Source: Bemisia tabaci (taxonomy: Eukaryota; Arthropoda; Insecta; Hemiptera; Aleyrodidae). From it: 64,000 bases of DNA. The position numbers and the translations under genes are program-made. The stretch spans positions 8,370,001 to 8,434,000 of the forward strand of contig NC_092801.1 of NCBI RefSeq assembly GCF_918797505.1, written 5' to 3'. Shown here piece after piece: positions 43,143 through 53,894 of the stretch (positions are counted from its first letter, which is position 1; each line of letters begins with the position of its first letter). The notes under the pieces were generated by a model. That model was given only the letters and a program-made list of their open reading frames with translations. It was not told where the DNA came from and did no database searches.

Positions 43143-43460
43143 TTCAACTCCATTCATACGAAACTTTGAGGTTTCAAAATTGGTCCTATTGGTTTCCTCG
43201 TGAAATTTTCTTCCAGCTGCACCCCTTAAAATTTGAAAAGTGAAGATTAAAACATCAAGATTTGCAGCTTAAGCCAAAAATTTCATGCACAACCTCTTCT
43301 ATTAGCTCGTTACACTGTGCGGCACTGGGAGCGATACCGAAGCAAGCGCTCTCTGGCGGCAATTAACGGAGACTCGAAAGCGTACGCAAATACACTCGGG
43401 GTCTATTTATTCGGTACACGTGTTCAATTACCTGTACCGAATATAGAGAGCCGCCTGGTG
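43143..43460 (+). repeat. W-type repeat (W5) and spacer
   Basis: 'tggtcctattggtttcctcg' and 'catcaagatttgcagcttaa' align with 52455-52500 and 53030-53055, which flank MITE-K2 in copy W6. This copy is therefore an approximate empty site for MITE-K2. Confidence 0.6.
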
Positions 43461-43543
43461 GAGAGGCGCACTCCCGTGTTTTGGAGGAACCTCGTATGAG
43501 CTTCCGAAAGTTGCCGCATTTCGTCCGATAAAATAGTTATTCT

Positions 43544-44022
43544 CAGGGTTGCCACAGAATTAGGAAAATTCAATTCTCTGACAATTCCCTGATTTCCCTG
43601 ACGCATTTCACTGGTAAAAAAAACCTATTGGTTCAAGAGTGCAGTTTCTTGTCGCCGGATTTAGGAGTCTGGACTCTAGTTTCAATGCAAAATCCGCTTG
43701 AAACAAGAGTTCAAGCCTCTTAAATCCGGCGACAAGGAACTGCACTCTTAAGTCAATGCAATGCGGCATTGGTCCCAGAGGTTTTTTTTACCAGTGGATT
43801 TGATGAAATTCTCTGACAATTGAACAAATGCCACATTTTCAAAAAGACATGGTTAGACATAGTTTTAAGGCAATTTTTTTTTCGAAACGTCGAACACACA
43901 TGAGAAAGCAAATAAAGTTGACTTGACGATTTTTCCTGAAATTTTCGTCATTTTTCCCTGACTTTGTAAAACTCCCTGACATTTCCCGGTTTTTCCAGGA
44001 TTCCCCGACTCTGGCAACCCTG
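43544..44022 (+). mobile_element. MITE-E, copy E4, split by MITE-T
   Basis: Left cagggttgccacagaatt, right ctggcaaccctg. The element proper is 43544-43608 and 43797-44022. It lies against MITE-F-like text on both sides (cgtatgagcttccgaaag; gttcatacgcggttttt). Confidence 0.82.
43609..43796. mobile_element. MITE-T (CACTG ends), inside MITE-E4
   Basis: Ends cactggtaaaaaaaacc / ggttttttttaccagtg. Long arms (aagagtgcagtttcttgtcg / gacaaggaactgcactctt), shared motif ggagtctggactctag with MITE-A. 188 bp; a distant relative of MITE-A. Confidence 0.87.
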
Positions 44023-44235
44023 GCTCGTTCATACGCGGTTTTTGCCGTTGAGGTCGGGAGCGGCGCGTTGGGCGCCGTGAATGGGCCGTAATGAGAGCCG
44101 TCGGTCACCGATCACCGAGTCGGTGGTGCAGCGATCAGCGCCGGAATCTGGACCGTTGGCGTTCGATCGGTGGTGACGGACCATATGGCGTCGCTATTCA
44201 AATGCCGCCGCGACGTCGAGCCTTGATTGCCGACT

Positions 44236-44376
44236 CCAGTATCGATATTTCGCCATTTGTAGCTATGGTAAAGAATCGATTATTGAGGTGTTCGTGGCGG
44301 ACACCCTGTTCATCGATCCTTTTCCATACGTTTAAATGGCTGCAATCGATAGATCTTAAAGAACACCACGCCACTG
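44236..44376. mobile_element. MITE-C, copy C9 (left end truncated)
   Basis: Starts within the element at 'tatcgatatttcgcc' and ends caccacgccactg. Central ggtgttcg..cggacacc hairpin present. Confidence 0.8.
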
Positions 44377-44848
44377 ACTGGGGTCATGCTTGGGTTGAGC
44401 GCTGTGGGTCACTACTTGAACGTCGGACACAATTATGGTGCTTTGGTGTGTGCTTCGAAATAGGCTGATCATTAGCATTGGTCAAAACGACACAGATAAA
44501 AATTTCCGTGTCTGTCGTTACTTTGGATTACTTCGAATTACTATTTTTTCGGTCGGATGAACCAAAAGGACTTGATTGATCGACCAGGATTGTGGACTAT
44601 TCTGAGACGTCTAGGGATGAAGAAAGTATTTTGCTGAACTAGACCACATTTTGTAATAAAGGATTAAACTGTGCCTGGCTCATTTTGGAAGCAGTATAAG
44701 TGCCGTTGGTTCCCTTATATGCAGAGCGGTGTTTTTATGGAAGAACCAGAGAAGACTTTTGCTGATTTAGCTATATTTCAATGATTTCTTTTAAAAGAGA
44801 TTAAACGAATTTTGAAGAAAACTCGACTTCGAAAATTTGATACTTACT
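44377..44848. other. Unique sequence with a MITE-M-like remnant
   Basis: 44640-44755 has 'gaccacattttgtaataaag' and 'ggttcccttatatgcag', a decayed MITE-M arm. No gene. Confidence 0.4.
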
Positions 44849-45106
44849 CTGTCGTGCTAAAAGGGAGAGCGCCGTACGAGCATTTAAGAGTTGCCAAATT
44901 TCCTTTGATAAAACATGTTGTTATGACAACGTTGATGCGCATTTTTCTTTTAAATTTTCAGATATTATTTTTTAGAGTGCGTACAAAATTGTCTGAAAAT
45001 TTTTGGGGAAAATATTCACAACTTTCACTGTAAATTCGGCTTTTATCGAAGGAGATTTTGCGACGTCTGAAGGCTCATACGGCGTTCTACCTTATAACGG
45101 CAGTAA
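44849..45106. mobile_element. MITE-F, copy F6
   Basis: 'ctgtcgtgctaaaagggag' and 'gagttgccaaatttcc' on the left, 'ggctcatacggcgttctacc' and 'ttataacggcag' on the right. Confidence 0.78.
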
Positions 45107-45971
45107 TGCTCTCTTCGCTATCACGGCAGAATGACTCGCGAGGATACAGATCAACACGCGGCAGAGTGATGAAAATTTCTGTCTCACGATGATTTTCATG
45201 TAAAAACAATTAATACGTTAGTTTTGTTTATAAATAAAAGTTAAAAAACGATGAGCGGCGAGCCTGATGGTTGGCGAGAGGCGCGATTTACTTTACGACT
45301 CCTCGTTAGATTGATGCTACCGAGTCGGGGAAGCATCTTAATTATGTGCATTTGTGGGACGGAGCGGAGGAGAGCTGCGAGTCATGCTCGGATCAGGCGC
45401 GCGTCGCCGATTTAGTCGAGATTACTTCTTCGACCTTGAGGACCAATAAACTTGAGACTAGGTCTTTATGACCAAAAAGCGCTAGGTCATAGACAGCCGA
45501 AACTTGGTCGATTCCAAAGGAAAATTAAAACACGAAAGTAGGTCGTCCGAAAGTTGCGGAAAAGTTGAGCTTTTTAAATTGCTATTATTTGGGGCATTTA
45601 TTTTGCAAATCGTGTTCTAAACGTCATTTAAGTTTGGAAAAATGTATTCGCAAGTCAAAATTCGTTCATAGCTCCGAGATTCATTTGAGCTCATTTGAGC
45701 TACATAACTGCCCAATTCGAGACAGTCAAATTGTGAAAAAAGGTACTCAGAAGTAAACCGATTATTTTCCAAATCACGTAAGCGCCAAAATTGCGAAAGC
45801 GAGAAAAACAAGAAAACCCGTTCTATTCGCTGTGTTCGCCATCTCCCAATTCCAAAAAATGTACGTTGTTCTAGACGGCTATTTTGAAATCAGACATGAT
45901 TGATTACACCAGAGAAAACAAAGAAAGAGCGACCCCTCTACGACCAAAATAGAAATTGGCGTCTACGTTAT
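45107..45971. other. Unique sequence
   Basis: AT-rich, 63-64-codon ORFs on both strands around 45565-45811, without recognisable domains. No repeat found. Confidence 0.4.
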
Positions 45972-46368
45972 TTGAACGTATTTATGCTAAAAGGCACTAT
46001 GTGCATGGGGTTTACGTGGAACATAGTTCCTTTTAGCATAAACAGGGTGTCTAGTATTTTTTAATTTTGAAAAATCCTGATATTTTCCTGATTTTTCCTG
46101 ATATTTTATAAAAAATTCCCGATTTTTTCATTTTGAAAATTCCTGATATTTTCCTGATTTTTCAACGAAGACGGCGCGACGACTCCTGGCACGGTAGGCA
46201 AAAGCAGTAAGACTTCTCCGCTGAGGAGATTCGCGTAAGGATATTACCTGATAAAACGTCCGATTTTTCCGATTTTCCTGATCTTTTCCTGATCGGCCAA
46301 AATACCAGATATATTCCAGTTGTTCCGGTTATTCCTGAAAAGGGCTAGACACCCTGAAAATACATCCA
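45972..46368. mobile_element. MITE-N, copy N2, split by MITE-D'
   Basis: 'gaacgtatttatgctaaaag' and 'agttccttttagcataaa' (45972-46042), resumed after the insertion by 'aatacatcc' (46358-46366), as in N1 ('cataaatacgtcc'). Confidence 0.75.
46043..46356 (+). mobile_element. MITE-D' (complete), inside MITE-N2
   Basis: Ends cagggtgtctag / ctagacaccctg, interior repeated 'cctgat(a)ttttcctgat'. Flanks ataaa/aaaat, compatible with a blurred 4-5-bp duplication. Confidence 0.85.
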
Positions 46369-46936
46369 TTTTGAATATAGCCGGTTAAGTTATTCGTGCT
46401 CTTAGGTCAATGCTTGACGCGAGATGAAACCAGACAGGAACACATTGGAGGCTCCGAAACCTTGAAATTAAATTACCTTAAACGCAAAGAGCAACCACCA
46501 GAATCGATCGCACACAGGAGGGGGCACGGGTCCTCTCCGCCGTCCGCGACCTCCCCCCCCCCCCCCCACCCGCGACGAACGCATCGCGATATTTCCGCGA
46601 GTCATGCGCACGCTCGCTGGCTCCTCGAACGGGCCCAGTCCGGGGTAATGTCATCTCTCATCTGGGCTCGTTAAAAGACTGACGTAATTAATAGCGGGAG
46701 CCGGGCCCGACCACCCCCCCCCCCGCAGTCCGGGGGGCCGCTCCCCCGCCCGCCCCCGCCGGGTGTTGCAACGCGGCGCGTGCTGCGTTCGCGTCGTCGC
46801 TTCATCTTCGACCTTCGACACCCGGCGGCCGGGCCGGCTTCGTCACCTGTTCGGCCGCGCCGCCGCCGCCGCCCGCCCGCGGGTCGACCTTGAGCTTGCA
46901 CCGGATTTACCGCTGATTTTTACGACGTTATTTTGC
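46369..46936. other. GC-rich block with C runs
   Basis: 15 C at 46553-46567 and a second C run near 46713. A very GC-rich 250-bp section. ORFs (62-92 codons) are compositionally biased and lack domains. Confidence 0.45.
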
Positions 46937-47035
46937 CGAAGAGAGCAGTAAAAGCATGCTAGAATGAACCTCGAGACACATAAATGCATGTGCTAACCAT
47001 GGCTCATACAGAAATCCACTTACTGCTCTCTTCGC
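46937..47035. repeat. ~100-bp inverted repeat
   Basis: cgaagagagcagtaa pairs with ttactgctctcttcg at the two ends. Abuts MITE-A12. Confidence 0.7.
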
Positions 47036-47182
47036 TACACTGTAAAAAAAACACATTGTATCTGGAGTCCAGACTCTTGAAAACATTGACAAGAAAAAAC
47101 ACTCTTGATTCGATCGGAGTTTTGCGTGAATCAAAACGAAATCCGCTTAAATTGAGAGGCTTGGTTCTTGATTTAAGCTAGA

Positions 47183-48068
47183 CGGGGCCGGATTAAGGGG
47201 GTGGCCACTGGCCACATGGGCCGCGGCCCATGGCGGCAAAAATTTGCAATTTTTTAAAGTGTAGGTTTAAAAGAAAAATCGGATTTATAAAAAGAAAAAT
47301 TACAAACGAGAAAAGGCGACAAAATCTCTCATTTCCTGAGAGTATAGTAATTTCTAATTGTGTCGTCTCTTAATGATACAAGAGACAACACACTCAATAA
47401 GTCGAATTACGAGAGAAACCAAACACGCAATTTGGCCTAGAACGGCGCGACTTAGAGAGAAATGACAACGAGGACTTGAGATGAGAAGGAGAAGCCCTCG
47501 GCGCGGCGATCGGCGTACAACACATATTAGCGCCTACAAGACTGCACGAATACTTCACGCATTGAATCAAACAGAATGCGGTCATTACGGTCAGCGTGAA
47601 ACGGATAGCGCCTACAAGATTGCATGAATACTTCACGCATTGCGCCAAGCACAGTGCGGTCACCGTGAAACGCATAGCGCCTACAAGACTGTGTGAATAC
47701 TTCACGCATTGCGTCCAACACGGTGCGGTCTGCGCGGCGCGGCGGCGGAAGTTAAAATCATTGAACCACATTTATGTTGAATCTTTTATAATTGTTTCGT
47801 TAATTTCTTATGAATGGAAGGCCTTGTCCACACAGAGATGGGTTTACGGAACTTAACTTTCGCGCAAAGTTTCGTGAACTTTTGCAAGTAGTGTTGACAG
47901 GGCTTTCCCAAAAAATGTGTTCAACACGAGTAAATGCGTCTTATGCACCTCTCCCCCGCTGGCACGTTCATTCGATGGTTTTTATCGAGTTTCAAAACGA
48001 ATGAGAAGGGGGCGGCAGAATAAAGGCATAGGCGGCCCATGGGCGGCAAGTAGGTGAATCCGGCCCTG
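47183..48068. mobile_element. 886-bp hAT-type non-autonomous element inside MITE-A12
   Basis: Inverted ends cggggccggattaag / gaatccggccctg. Flanks aagctaga (47175-47182) and aggctata (48069-48076) are an 8-bp duplication with two differences. CAGGGCCGGATT-like ends with an 8-bp duplication are typical of hAT elements. The interior has the three-unit tandem repeat and a 125-codon ORF that is only its translation; no transposase domain. Confidence 0.88.
47530..47745 (+). repeat. Three tandem ~70-80-bp units inside the hAT-type element
   Basis: Units begin at 47530, 47608 and 47677, each 'gcgcctacaag..tgaatacttcacgcattg' followed by 'gcggtca..gtgaaacgcata'. Inverted copies occur at 22061-22210 and the hairpin form at 42306. 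Confidence 0.88.
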
Positions 48069-48337
48069 AGGCTATATTCTGATTGAATCAAGAGTGCTTT
48101 TTCTTGTCTATGTTTTTAAGAGTCTGGACTCTAGATCCTTTCAAGGCAAGATATTTTCTATAAACAAGATTTCAGGCCAGATTTAGGTCAATTTTTCAAA
48201 ATATTGGAAAAAGCGGAGATATCGTTGCACAAATGCAAAAATAGGATTCAGCGTCCCAAAATACATAAGGCATAGATTCCTAGAAAATTTTGTCGGATTT
48301 GTAGGTCAAAAAGGCGAAAATACGCGAGATATGATAA

Positions 48338-48568
48338 CACTGGGGGAAGAAAAACACATTGGATGTAGAGTCCAGACGCTTAAAAACATCGACAAGAAAA
48401 AACACTCTTGATTCAATCAGATTTAAGCTTAAATCAAGAACCAATCCTCTTAATTTGAGCAAATTTCCGTTTGATATAAGCTTAGATATGATTGAATCAA
48501 GAGTCCTTTTTCTTGTCAATGTTTTCAAGAGTCTGGAATCTAGATCCAATGTGTTTTTTTTTCCAGTG
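48338..48568. mobile_element. MITE-A, copy A13
   Basis: Complete fold-back, 2-bp flanks aa/aa, ends cactgggggaag / ttttccagtg. Confidence 0.9.
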
Positions 48569-48978
48569 AAGATTTAATGATCCATTGCCAAAATGTTTCC
48601 GAATCCTGAGGGTCTCCACAGTACCCGATGTCGATCTCCATAAAAACCTAAGCGTCCCGGCAACACCTCTCGGGCTAGAACTCATCGCTCACCAGTCACC
48701 AGTCATCCGCTAATTAAATCGCGCTTATTCTTCACGAGTCCCTCCTCCCGCGCCGCGATTGGCCCAACCGCCCGGCGCGTGCGTGAGGCATTTCAATCAA
48801 TCCGACTCGCGGCTCGGGATTTGAGGTTATGTAAACATGACGGGGGATTGTGTCGTCGTTGCGCGGTGAGTAATTGCTCCGCGCTTTGTCTCGCCAGAAA
48901 GGCCTCTCATCGTCGCCTAGCGGGGAGGCTTACAACTTCATCGCAACGCATCGGATTAAACCCTTTCGATTGAACGGT
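48569..48978. other. Unique GC-moderate sequence
   Basis: 64-codon ORF at 48779 without domain; nothing else recognised. Confidence 0.4.
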
Positions 48979-49100
48979 GTAATGCGCCGTAAATGCCGTC
49001 ATTTTCTGAGGGTTCATTGATAGAGCGCCATCGTGGAGAGAGTAAGGACACGACAGGATCCGTTTCTGATTGGTTGAGCCATCTCAGGCTTGAAAGGGCT
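48979..49100 (+). repeat. Direct duplication, copy 1 ('atgcgccgtaaatgccgtca')
   Basis: Shares 'aatgcgccgtaaatgccgtc', 'gagcgccatcgtggagagag' and 'aggatccgtttctgattgg' with 49441-49560. Confidence 0.85.
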
Positions 49101-49126
49101 ATCCTGGGGTGCAGCTTATTTCGATT

Positions 49127-49440
49127 AGAGTCCCTTTGTACTGAGAGTCAAGACAATGTGAATCCGTTTCTGATTGGTTCCCGTATTTTAGGCCTTCACA
49201 GTGTCACAAACGGGAATAAAGATTACATTTTCACCGATTGCAAAGATTATAATCTGGAATGGACCAGGGAATTACGGGTTCGATAAGGAACAAACGGAAT
49301 GAGAGAAGGAACTGAGAAAGGAATTTGAGAATGGGTCGATCAAAGATCACGAAAAACGTTCAATTTGTGTAATCTTTATTCCCGTTTGTGATTCCATGAG
49401 AGGGTGTTGTCTTGACTTTCAGTATAAAGGGACTCTAGTG
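49127..49440. repeat. Inverted repeat between the two duplicate copies
   Basis: tagagtccctttgtactgag and acaaacgggaataaagatta on the left pair with taatctttattcccgtttgt and 'agtataaagggactcta' on the right. The arms carry unequal spacers. The element separates the copies at 48979 and 49441 and may itself be a MITE. Confidence 0.8.
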
Positions 49441-49560
49441 TAATGCGCCGTAAATGCCGTCATTTTCCGAGGATTCATTGATAGAGCGCCATCGTGGAGA
49501 GAGCGGACACGACAGGATCCGTTTCTGATTGGCTCATCCGTTTTGGACTTGAAAGCGGTG
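49441..49560 (+). repeat. Direct duplication, copy 2
   Basis: Second copy of 48979-49100 with a few substitutions. It follows the right end of the inverted repeat without a gap. Confidence 0.85.
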
Positions 49561-49609
49561 CAGCTTAGAGTACCTGTGTACATAGGAGCCTTATCTCTGT
49601 ACACACGAG

Positions 49610-50035
49610 GGTATTGCCATCTCTGTACCGCTCTCTGATCGGTTCATCAGTTTTAGGCTATCACGAGGCTCCAAAGTTGCCCCAATTTAAACAAACCCAA
49701 CCCGAAGGAACACGTGATATCGACTGAGAAATGAATGATAATCACACTCAACGCAATAATTTCCGGCGAAAATATTCATCAAAGTTCGATCCAAACTCAA
49801 TTCAGAAGTTGGATTTAAAAAAACCACATCCAATCACATCCAAGATCACGTCTAGAGCTAGGTAGAACTTGTTCACCATCTTGTTTGCTTACATTGGGAC
49901 AAACTAGGAGCGGAGGGGCTGGGGAGGGGTTTGTTTACATGAGGCCAACTTTAGGGCTCCATGATAGCCGACCAATCAGAGAGCGGTACACTTTTTCCGT
50001 TGTAAAAGGATTGAAGTGGCAATACTCTTCCGTAT
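49610..50035. repeat. ~425-bp inverted repeat
   Basis: 'ggtattgccatctctgtacc', 'gctctctgatcggttcatca' and 'ccaatttaaacaaacc' on the left match the inverse of 'ggtttgtttacatgag', 'gaccaatcagagagcgg' and 'gtggcaatactc' on the right. A central AT-rich spacer is unpaired. Confidence 0.75.
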
Positions 50036-50359
50036 ACAGGTACTTCAGTGCAGCTTCCTTCAATAAAATAAACTGATGAATGTCAAAGGTAACTAACCCT
50101 TGGACCGCTTTGCGGTCGAACCCTAGAAGCTTTTTAGCTGACCAGCACAATCAGACGGAATCGTTCGGCAAATTTAGCATTCCAAGCAAAAAATTCTATC
50201 AAAACATATTTGAACTACAGTTTGTATCTCCTTTTGATTACTGGAAACCAACATTAATTGGATTATTGTTCTGGCAGGTTCTAGAAGTCAAAACTGACGA
50301 TGCAATTAGGAGAAATTTCTCCAGGGGCCTGATAACACTTGACGGTCGACGGTGAATAT

Positions 50360-50523
50360 CGGTGGCGTGGCGTACTTTGTGATATATCATTTGACCTGCC
50401 ATTTAAACCTATGTAAAAGGATCGATAAAGAGGGTGTTCACAACGAACACCTCAACAATCGATTCTTTACCAAAACTTCGAATGAAGAAACACCGCTAAT
50501 CGATTATTAACGCCGCGCCACTG
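50360..50523. mobile_element. MITE-C, copy C10
   Basis: Ends cggtggcgtggcg / cgccgcgccactg. 8-bp flanks gtgaatat (50352-50359) and gtgagtat (50524-50531), one difference. Full length, 164 bp. Confidence 0.88.
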
Positions 50524-51501
50524 GTGAGTATCTGATAATTACATGAACACTTCGTTCCTAATGATATTAAAAATAGATTTAAACGCGGGGGATCGGAAAG
50601 ATTTTATCCACGGGCCAAAACAGTGTACAATTGTCAGGTAGACAGAGATGCTCGTATTCACGAAGACATATTTCAGTTGAGCTGTTGAAGCCGCGTGAAT
50701 GTTTGGTAACACGCTTATCCAAAGCCGGCGTTCCTTCTCGCCACGGTAATGGTGACGGAAAAATTGCCAACAAAAACGATCGATGTTTCTTTCCTAAACA
50801 TTTCAAATGTTTTCCTCAGGCATTTTCAAATCGAGAAGAAACGAAAACTAGAAAAAAGATTTTGATAGGATCCGATTGACACTTTACTTTCTCAGTTACG
50901 ACTGGATCGGTATTAAATGAAATAGAGAATGTCCTGGCCGAGGAATTTTGATTCCTTTGATTCTTTCAATCTCGTTTTTCCTTGACTTTTCCGGATATTC
51001 ACAGATTTCCACTATTTCTCCCGTTTTCACTACCACTGGTCGAGGTAAGCGGTTTTGGACTCTGGTCATCAATATACATCCCCTGAAAATTCAATAAAAA
51101 GTCGGGGAAGAATGTCTCAGCTAAAAGAAATTTCATTCCATGACATTTCACTTTGCATTCCTGTTCAAGCCCCGGATTCTCGGATAACCCTGTATTCCTA
51201 TCTCCTTTCAATTCCTTTCGATTTCCCTTCCCTTAAGCCATTGCCCTTTACCTTTCCCATTTCCATCCTTGACATTTCGTCGAAGGGATCGGCAAGCGTC
51301 GCTCGCGCCGTCCCCCCGAACATAAAACGTCGTCCGCATCACGAAAGAACCTAACTACACTCCAATGCTGCCAAACTTACCCTCGCAAACTGCATTTTTA
51401 CCAGGAGAATCTTGAGCATTTCTAACTGAAGATTTCACCGATTTCTCTCCTGATCTCACACAAAAATCAGAAACATTTCGAACAAAAATTGCACAAGTAC
51501 A
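50524..51501. other. Unique sequence with MITE-F and E remnants
   Basis: 75-99-codon ORFs on both strands (50579-51354) without domains. 51340-51400 ('aacctaactacactccaatg..ctgccaaactt') resembles the right end of the MITE-F at 63296. Confidence 0.35.
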
Positions 51502-51916
51502 CACTGAAAAAAAATTCACGGCGTTTTTACCAAGGTCCGTTGGTACCTTTACCATCTCACTTTTTTTACCAATTATTGGTAATTTTACCCAGACAGACTT
51601 GTAAACTTACCTAAAAACCGGTATTTTTACTGTTTTTTTTTCAGGTAAGAATACCACTTTTATTGGTAATCGATTCCCGGTAACTTTGCCATTTTATCTC
51701 GGTAATTCTACCACAGTCGAAAAAAAATAATGGCGTTTTTACCGAGGTCCAGTAAAATTACCGAGAAAGTCAATAATTTTACCGAGATTTCTCGGCAGAA
51801 ATTCCAATTCCATAAATGGTAATTTTACCAAGAAAAAACTGGAATCAAATAGAATCCTGAATTCTTGGTAATTTTACCCTTTTCTTAGTAGAGACACCGA
51901 GATTTAATTTTCAGTG
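51502..51916. mobile_element. MITE-G, copy G1
   Basis: Ends cactgaaaaaaaattcacgg / gagatttaattttcagtg, 2-bp flanks ca/ca. The interior contains several ggtaattttacc or near-palindromes and 'gtttttaccaaggtcc'. 415 bp, colinear with G2 at 55450. Confidence 0.92.
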
Positions 51917-52025
51917 CACTTTCATTAAAAAATGAAATTATTCAAGTGAATTTGACAAGCTTGGAATGGAGTTAAGTTCCTTCGTCCGGGAAAAGACGAA
52001 AAGAGGGGCGCGTCCCGGAGGTGAT

Positions 52026-52189
52026 CAGTGGCGAGGCGTGAACGATCGATTGTCGATATTTCCCCATTTGAAGCTACGGTAAAGAATCGATCCTTAAGGT
52101 GCCCGTTGCGGCCACCCTGTTTATCGATCCTTTTCCGTGGGTTTAAATGGCGGATCGATCGATATATCGCGAAGCACGGCACGTCACTG
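52026..52189. mobile_element. MITE-C, copy C11
   Basis: Ends cagtggcgaggcgtg / gcacggcacgtcactg, all internal landmarks present, 164 bp. No matching flanks. Confidence 0.87.
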
Positions 52190-52511
52190 ATCTACGCTAA
52201 TCCCGAGCGGGTAACAGAATTAGTCATCGGGAGACGGCGCCCCCCCCCCCTCCCCCACTTCGGGAGCGGCCGGTTGAAAACGAGAGTAAACGTGAAGCGA
52301 GATAATAGATCAACTGGAGCTTGCCCGAGTGGGGTCTACTACAGGTGTGACCGCGGCCGCCGCACACTAGAAGGGCTCGCTGGAAGATGTTGGACAAAAT
52401 GTGAGCTTTTCGTAAGCTTTTGACTCCGTTACTACAAAACGTTGAGGTTTTAAAAGCGGCTCTATTGGTTTTTTCGTAGGGTTCTTTTTCAGAATCACTT
52501 CTGAAAATTTG
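52190..52511. other. C-run spacer and W-type repeat (W6, left part)
   Basis: C run near 52241-52250. From about 52385 W-type text ('ggttctattggtttttt'-like) leads up to MITE-K2. A 131-codon ORF over MITE-C11 is an artefact of the repeat. Confidence 0.45.
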
Positions 52512-53018
52512 AAATGGAGATGTTGCATGTGTGAGGAATTTGCGATTTGAATGTTGATTCTTAGGTAAAAGTTCGCGAGAAACACGATGGGTGCCACTGG
52601 TTTTCTCTGAAATCAACTCCCAAGCTCAAAAAAAGCTCTCAGTTGAGGTTAAAATAGAGGGAATATCCCACGCTATCCTGAGAGTCCACCTCTACATCAA
52701 GACAAACTCTCATGCAAAGATAGGGAGCAAATACATTTGCAGGGTTGCCGTGTTTTCAGTTTTAGAGTCCCCAATTAAAGTGGAAGCCGTGTCAATGTAT
52801 TTGCTCCCTATCTTTGCATAGAGAGTTTGTCGTGATGTAGACGCGGACTCTCAGGGTAGGGTGGGATATCCCCTCCATTTTGGCCTCAACTTGAGAGCTT
52901 TTTTTGAGCTTGGGAGATGATTTCAGAGAAAATCAGTGGCACCATCGTGTTTCTCGCGATTTTTACAAGAGAAACAATAGTCAAATCGCAAATTTCTCAC
53001 ACATGCAACATCTCCATT
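52512..53018. mobile_element. MITE-K, copy K2
   Basis: Same ~510-bp palindrome as K1 with ends aatggagatgttgcatg / catgcaacatctccatt. It sits inside a W-type repeat that is uninterrupted at 43143-43290. Confidence 0.9.
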
Positions 53019-53190
53019 TGACGGAGTAAACATCAAAATTTGCAGTTTCAGTCAAAAATTTTAGGTCTGACTTTTTCCATTGACGTGTACCATAGTGCGC
53101 CGACTGCCGACTGGAGCAGCGAAATGCGCCGCACGGTCGGCCTGCGTCGACCCGACTTAAGATCCCTACTCAGCGAAAACCTAATCGAAA

Positions 53191-53733
53191 GGAAAGTTTG
53201 TGATCGGAAAATTGCGGAGGTAAGGGCTGATTATCGGATATGATACTTAGAAAGGATAGATAAAGAGGGCAAGAGGAACACTGAGTGATTCTTTTGATAG
53301 TAACGGGTGGTTTAAATTGACGTCAAGGAACGGTTTCCTTTTCTATATCTGCGTTTAAGTCTCTAGGCAATCTATAGGCTAGATTTAAACCAGGGTATTC
53401 ATCAAGGGAATATTGGTGCCACAGTCGTGGATTTTCGGATTCTGCGGGTTGATTACTGACATTTTGTAAAGGAAAAGTTTGCTATCGGAAAATTGCCAAG
53501 GTAAGGGCTGATTATCGGATATTATACTTAGAAAGGATAGATAAAGAGGAGAAGAGGAACATCGAGTGATTCTTTTGATTGTAACGGGTGGTTCCTATTG
53601 ACGTCAAGGAATGGTTTCCTTTTCTATACCTGCGTTTAAGTCTCCAGGCAATAGGCTAGATTTAAACCAGGATATTCATCAAGGGAATATTGGGGCCACA
53701 GTCGTGGATTTTCGGATTCTGCGGGTTGATTAA
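53191..53733 (+). repeat. Tandem duplication, ~279-bp unit x2
   Basis: Units 53191-53469 and 53471-53733 share 'aaggtaagggctgattatcg', 'gaaaggatagataaagagg', 'gtttaagtctc' and 'cgtggattttcggattctgc'. Each carries an L-type motif. Confidence 0.9.
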
Positions 53734-53807
53734 AAGTCGATTGACCATACATGATATTATTCTAAGCTCTTTCAATTTTCGACCAAAGTTAGGGCCAAAA
53801 TACCCTC

Positions 53808-53894
53808 CTTAATGGGACACACCCTCTTACCATCAAATTAAGCAAATAATTTAATTGAAAGGATTTTAACAACAAGTTTTCGAATCATTTCTTC
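53808..53894 (+). repeat. Segment X, copy 1
   Basis: 'ttaatgggacacaccctctt', 'atcaaattaagcaaataatt', 'gttttcgaatcatttcttc'. An 87-bp segment repeated on the far side of MITE-R. It lacks the MITE-A present in copy 2. Confidence 0.88.

Larger units (their letters stand above)
47038..48138. mobile_element. MITE-A, copy A12, split by a hAT-type element
   Basis: Left part 47038-47182 (cactgtaaaaaaaac..gatttaagctaga); right part 48069-48138 (attctgattgaatcaagag..ctctagatcc). The last ~20 bp of the right end are missing. Confidence 0.85.

Noticed and set aside
47530..47745. CRISPR-like array
   Set aside because: Three units of ~75 bp that diverge along their whole length, with no constant repeat plus unique spacer pattern, inside a hAT-type element of an animal genome.
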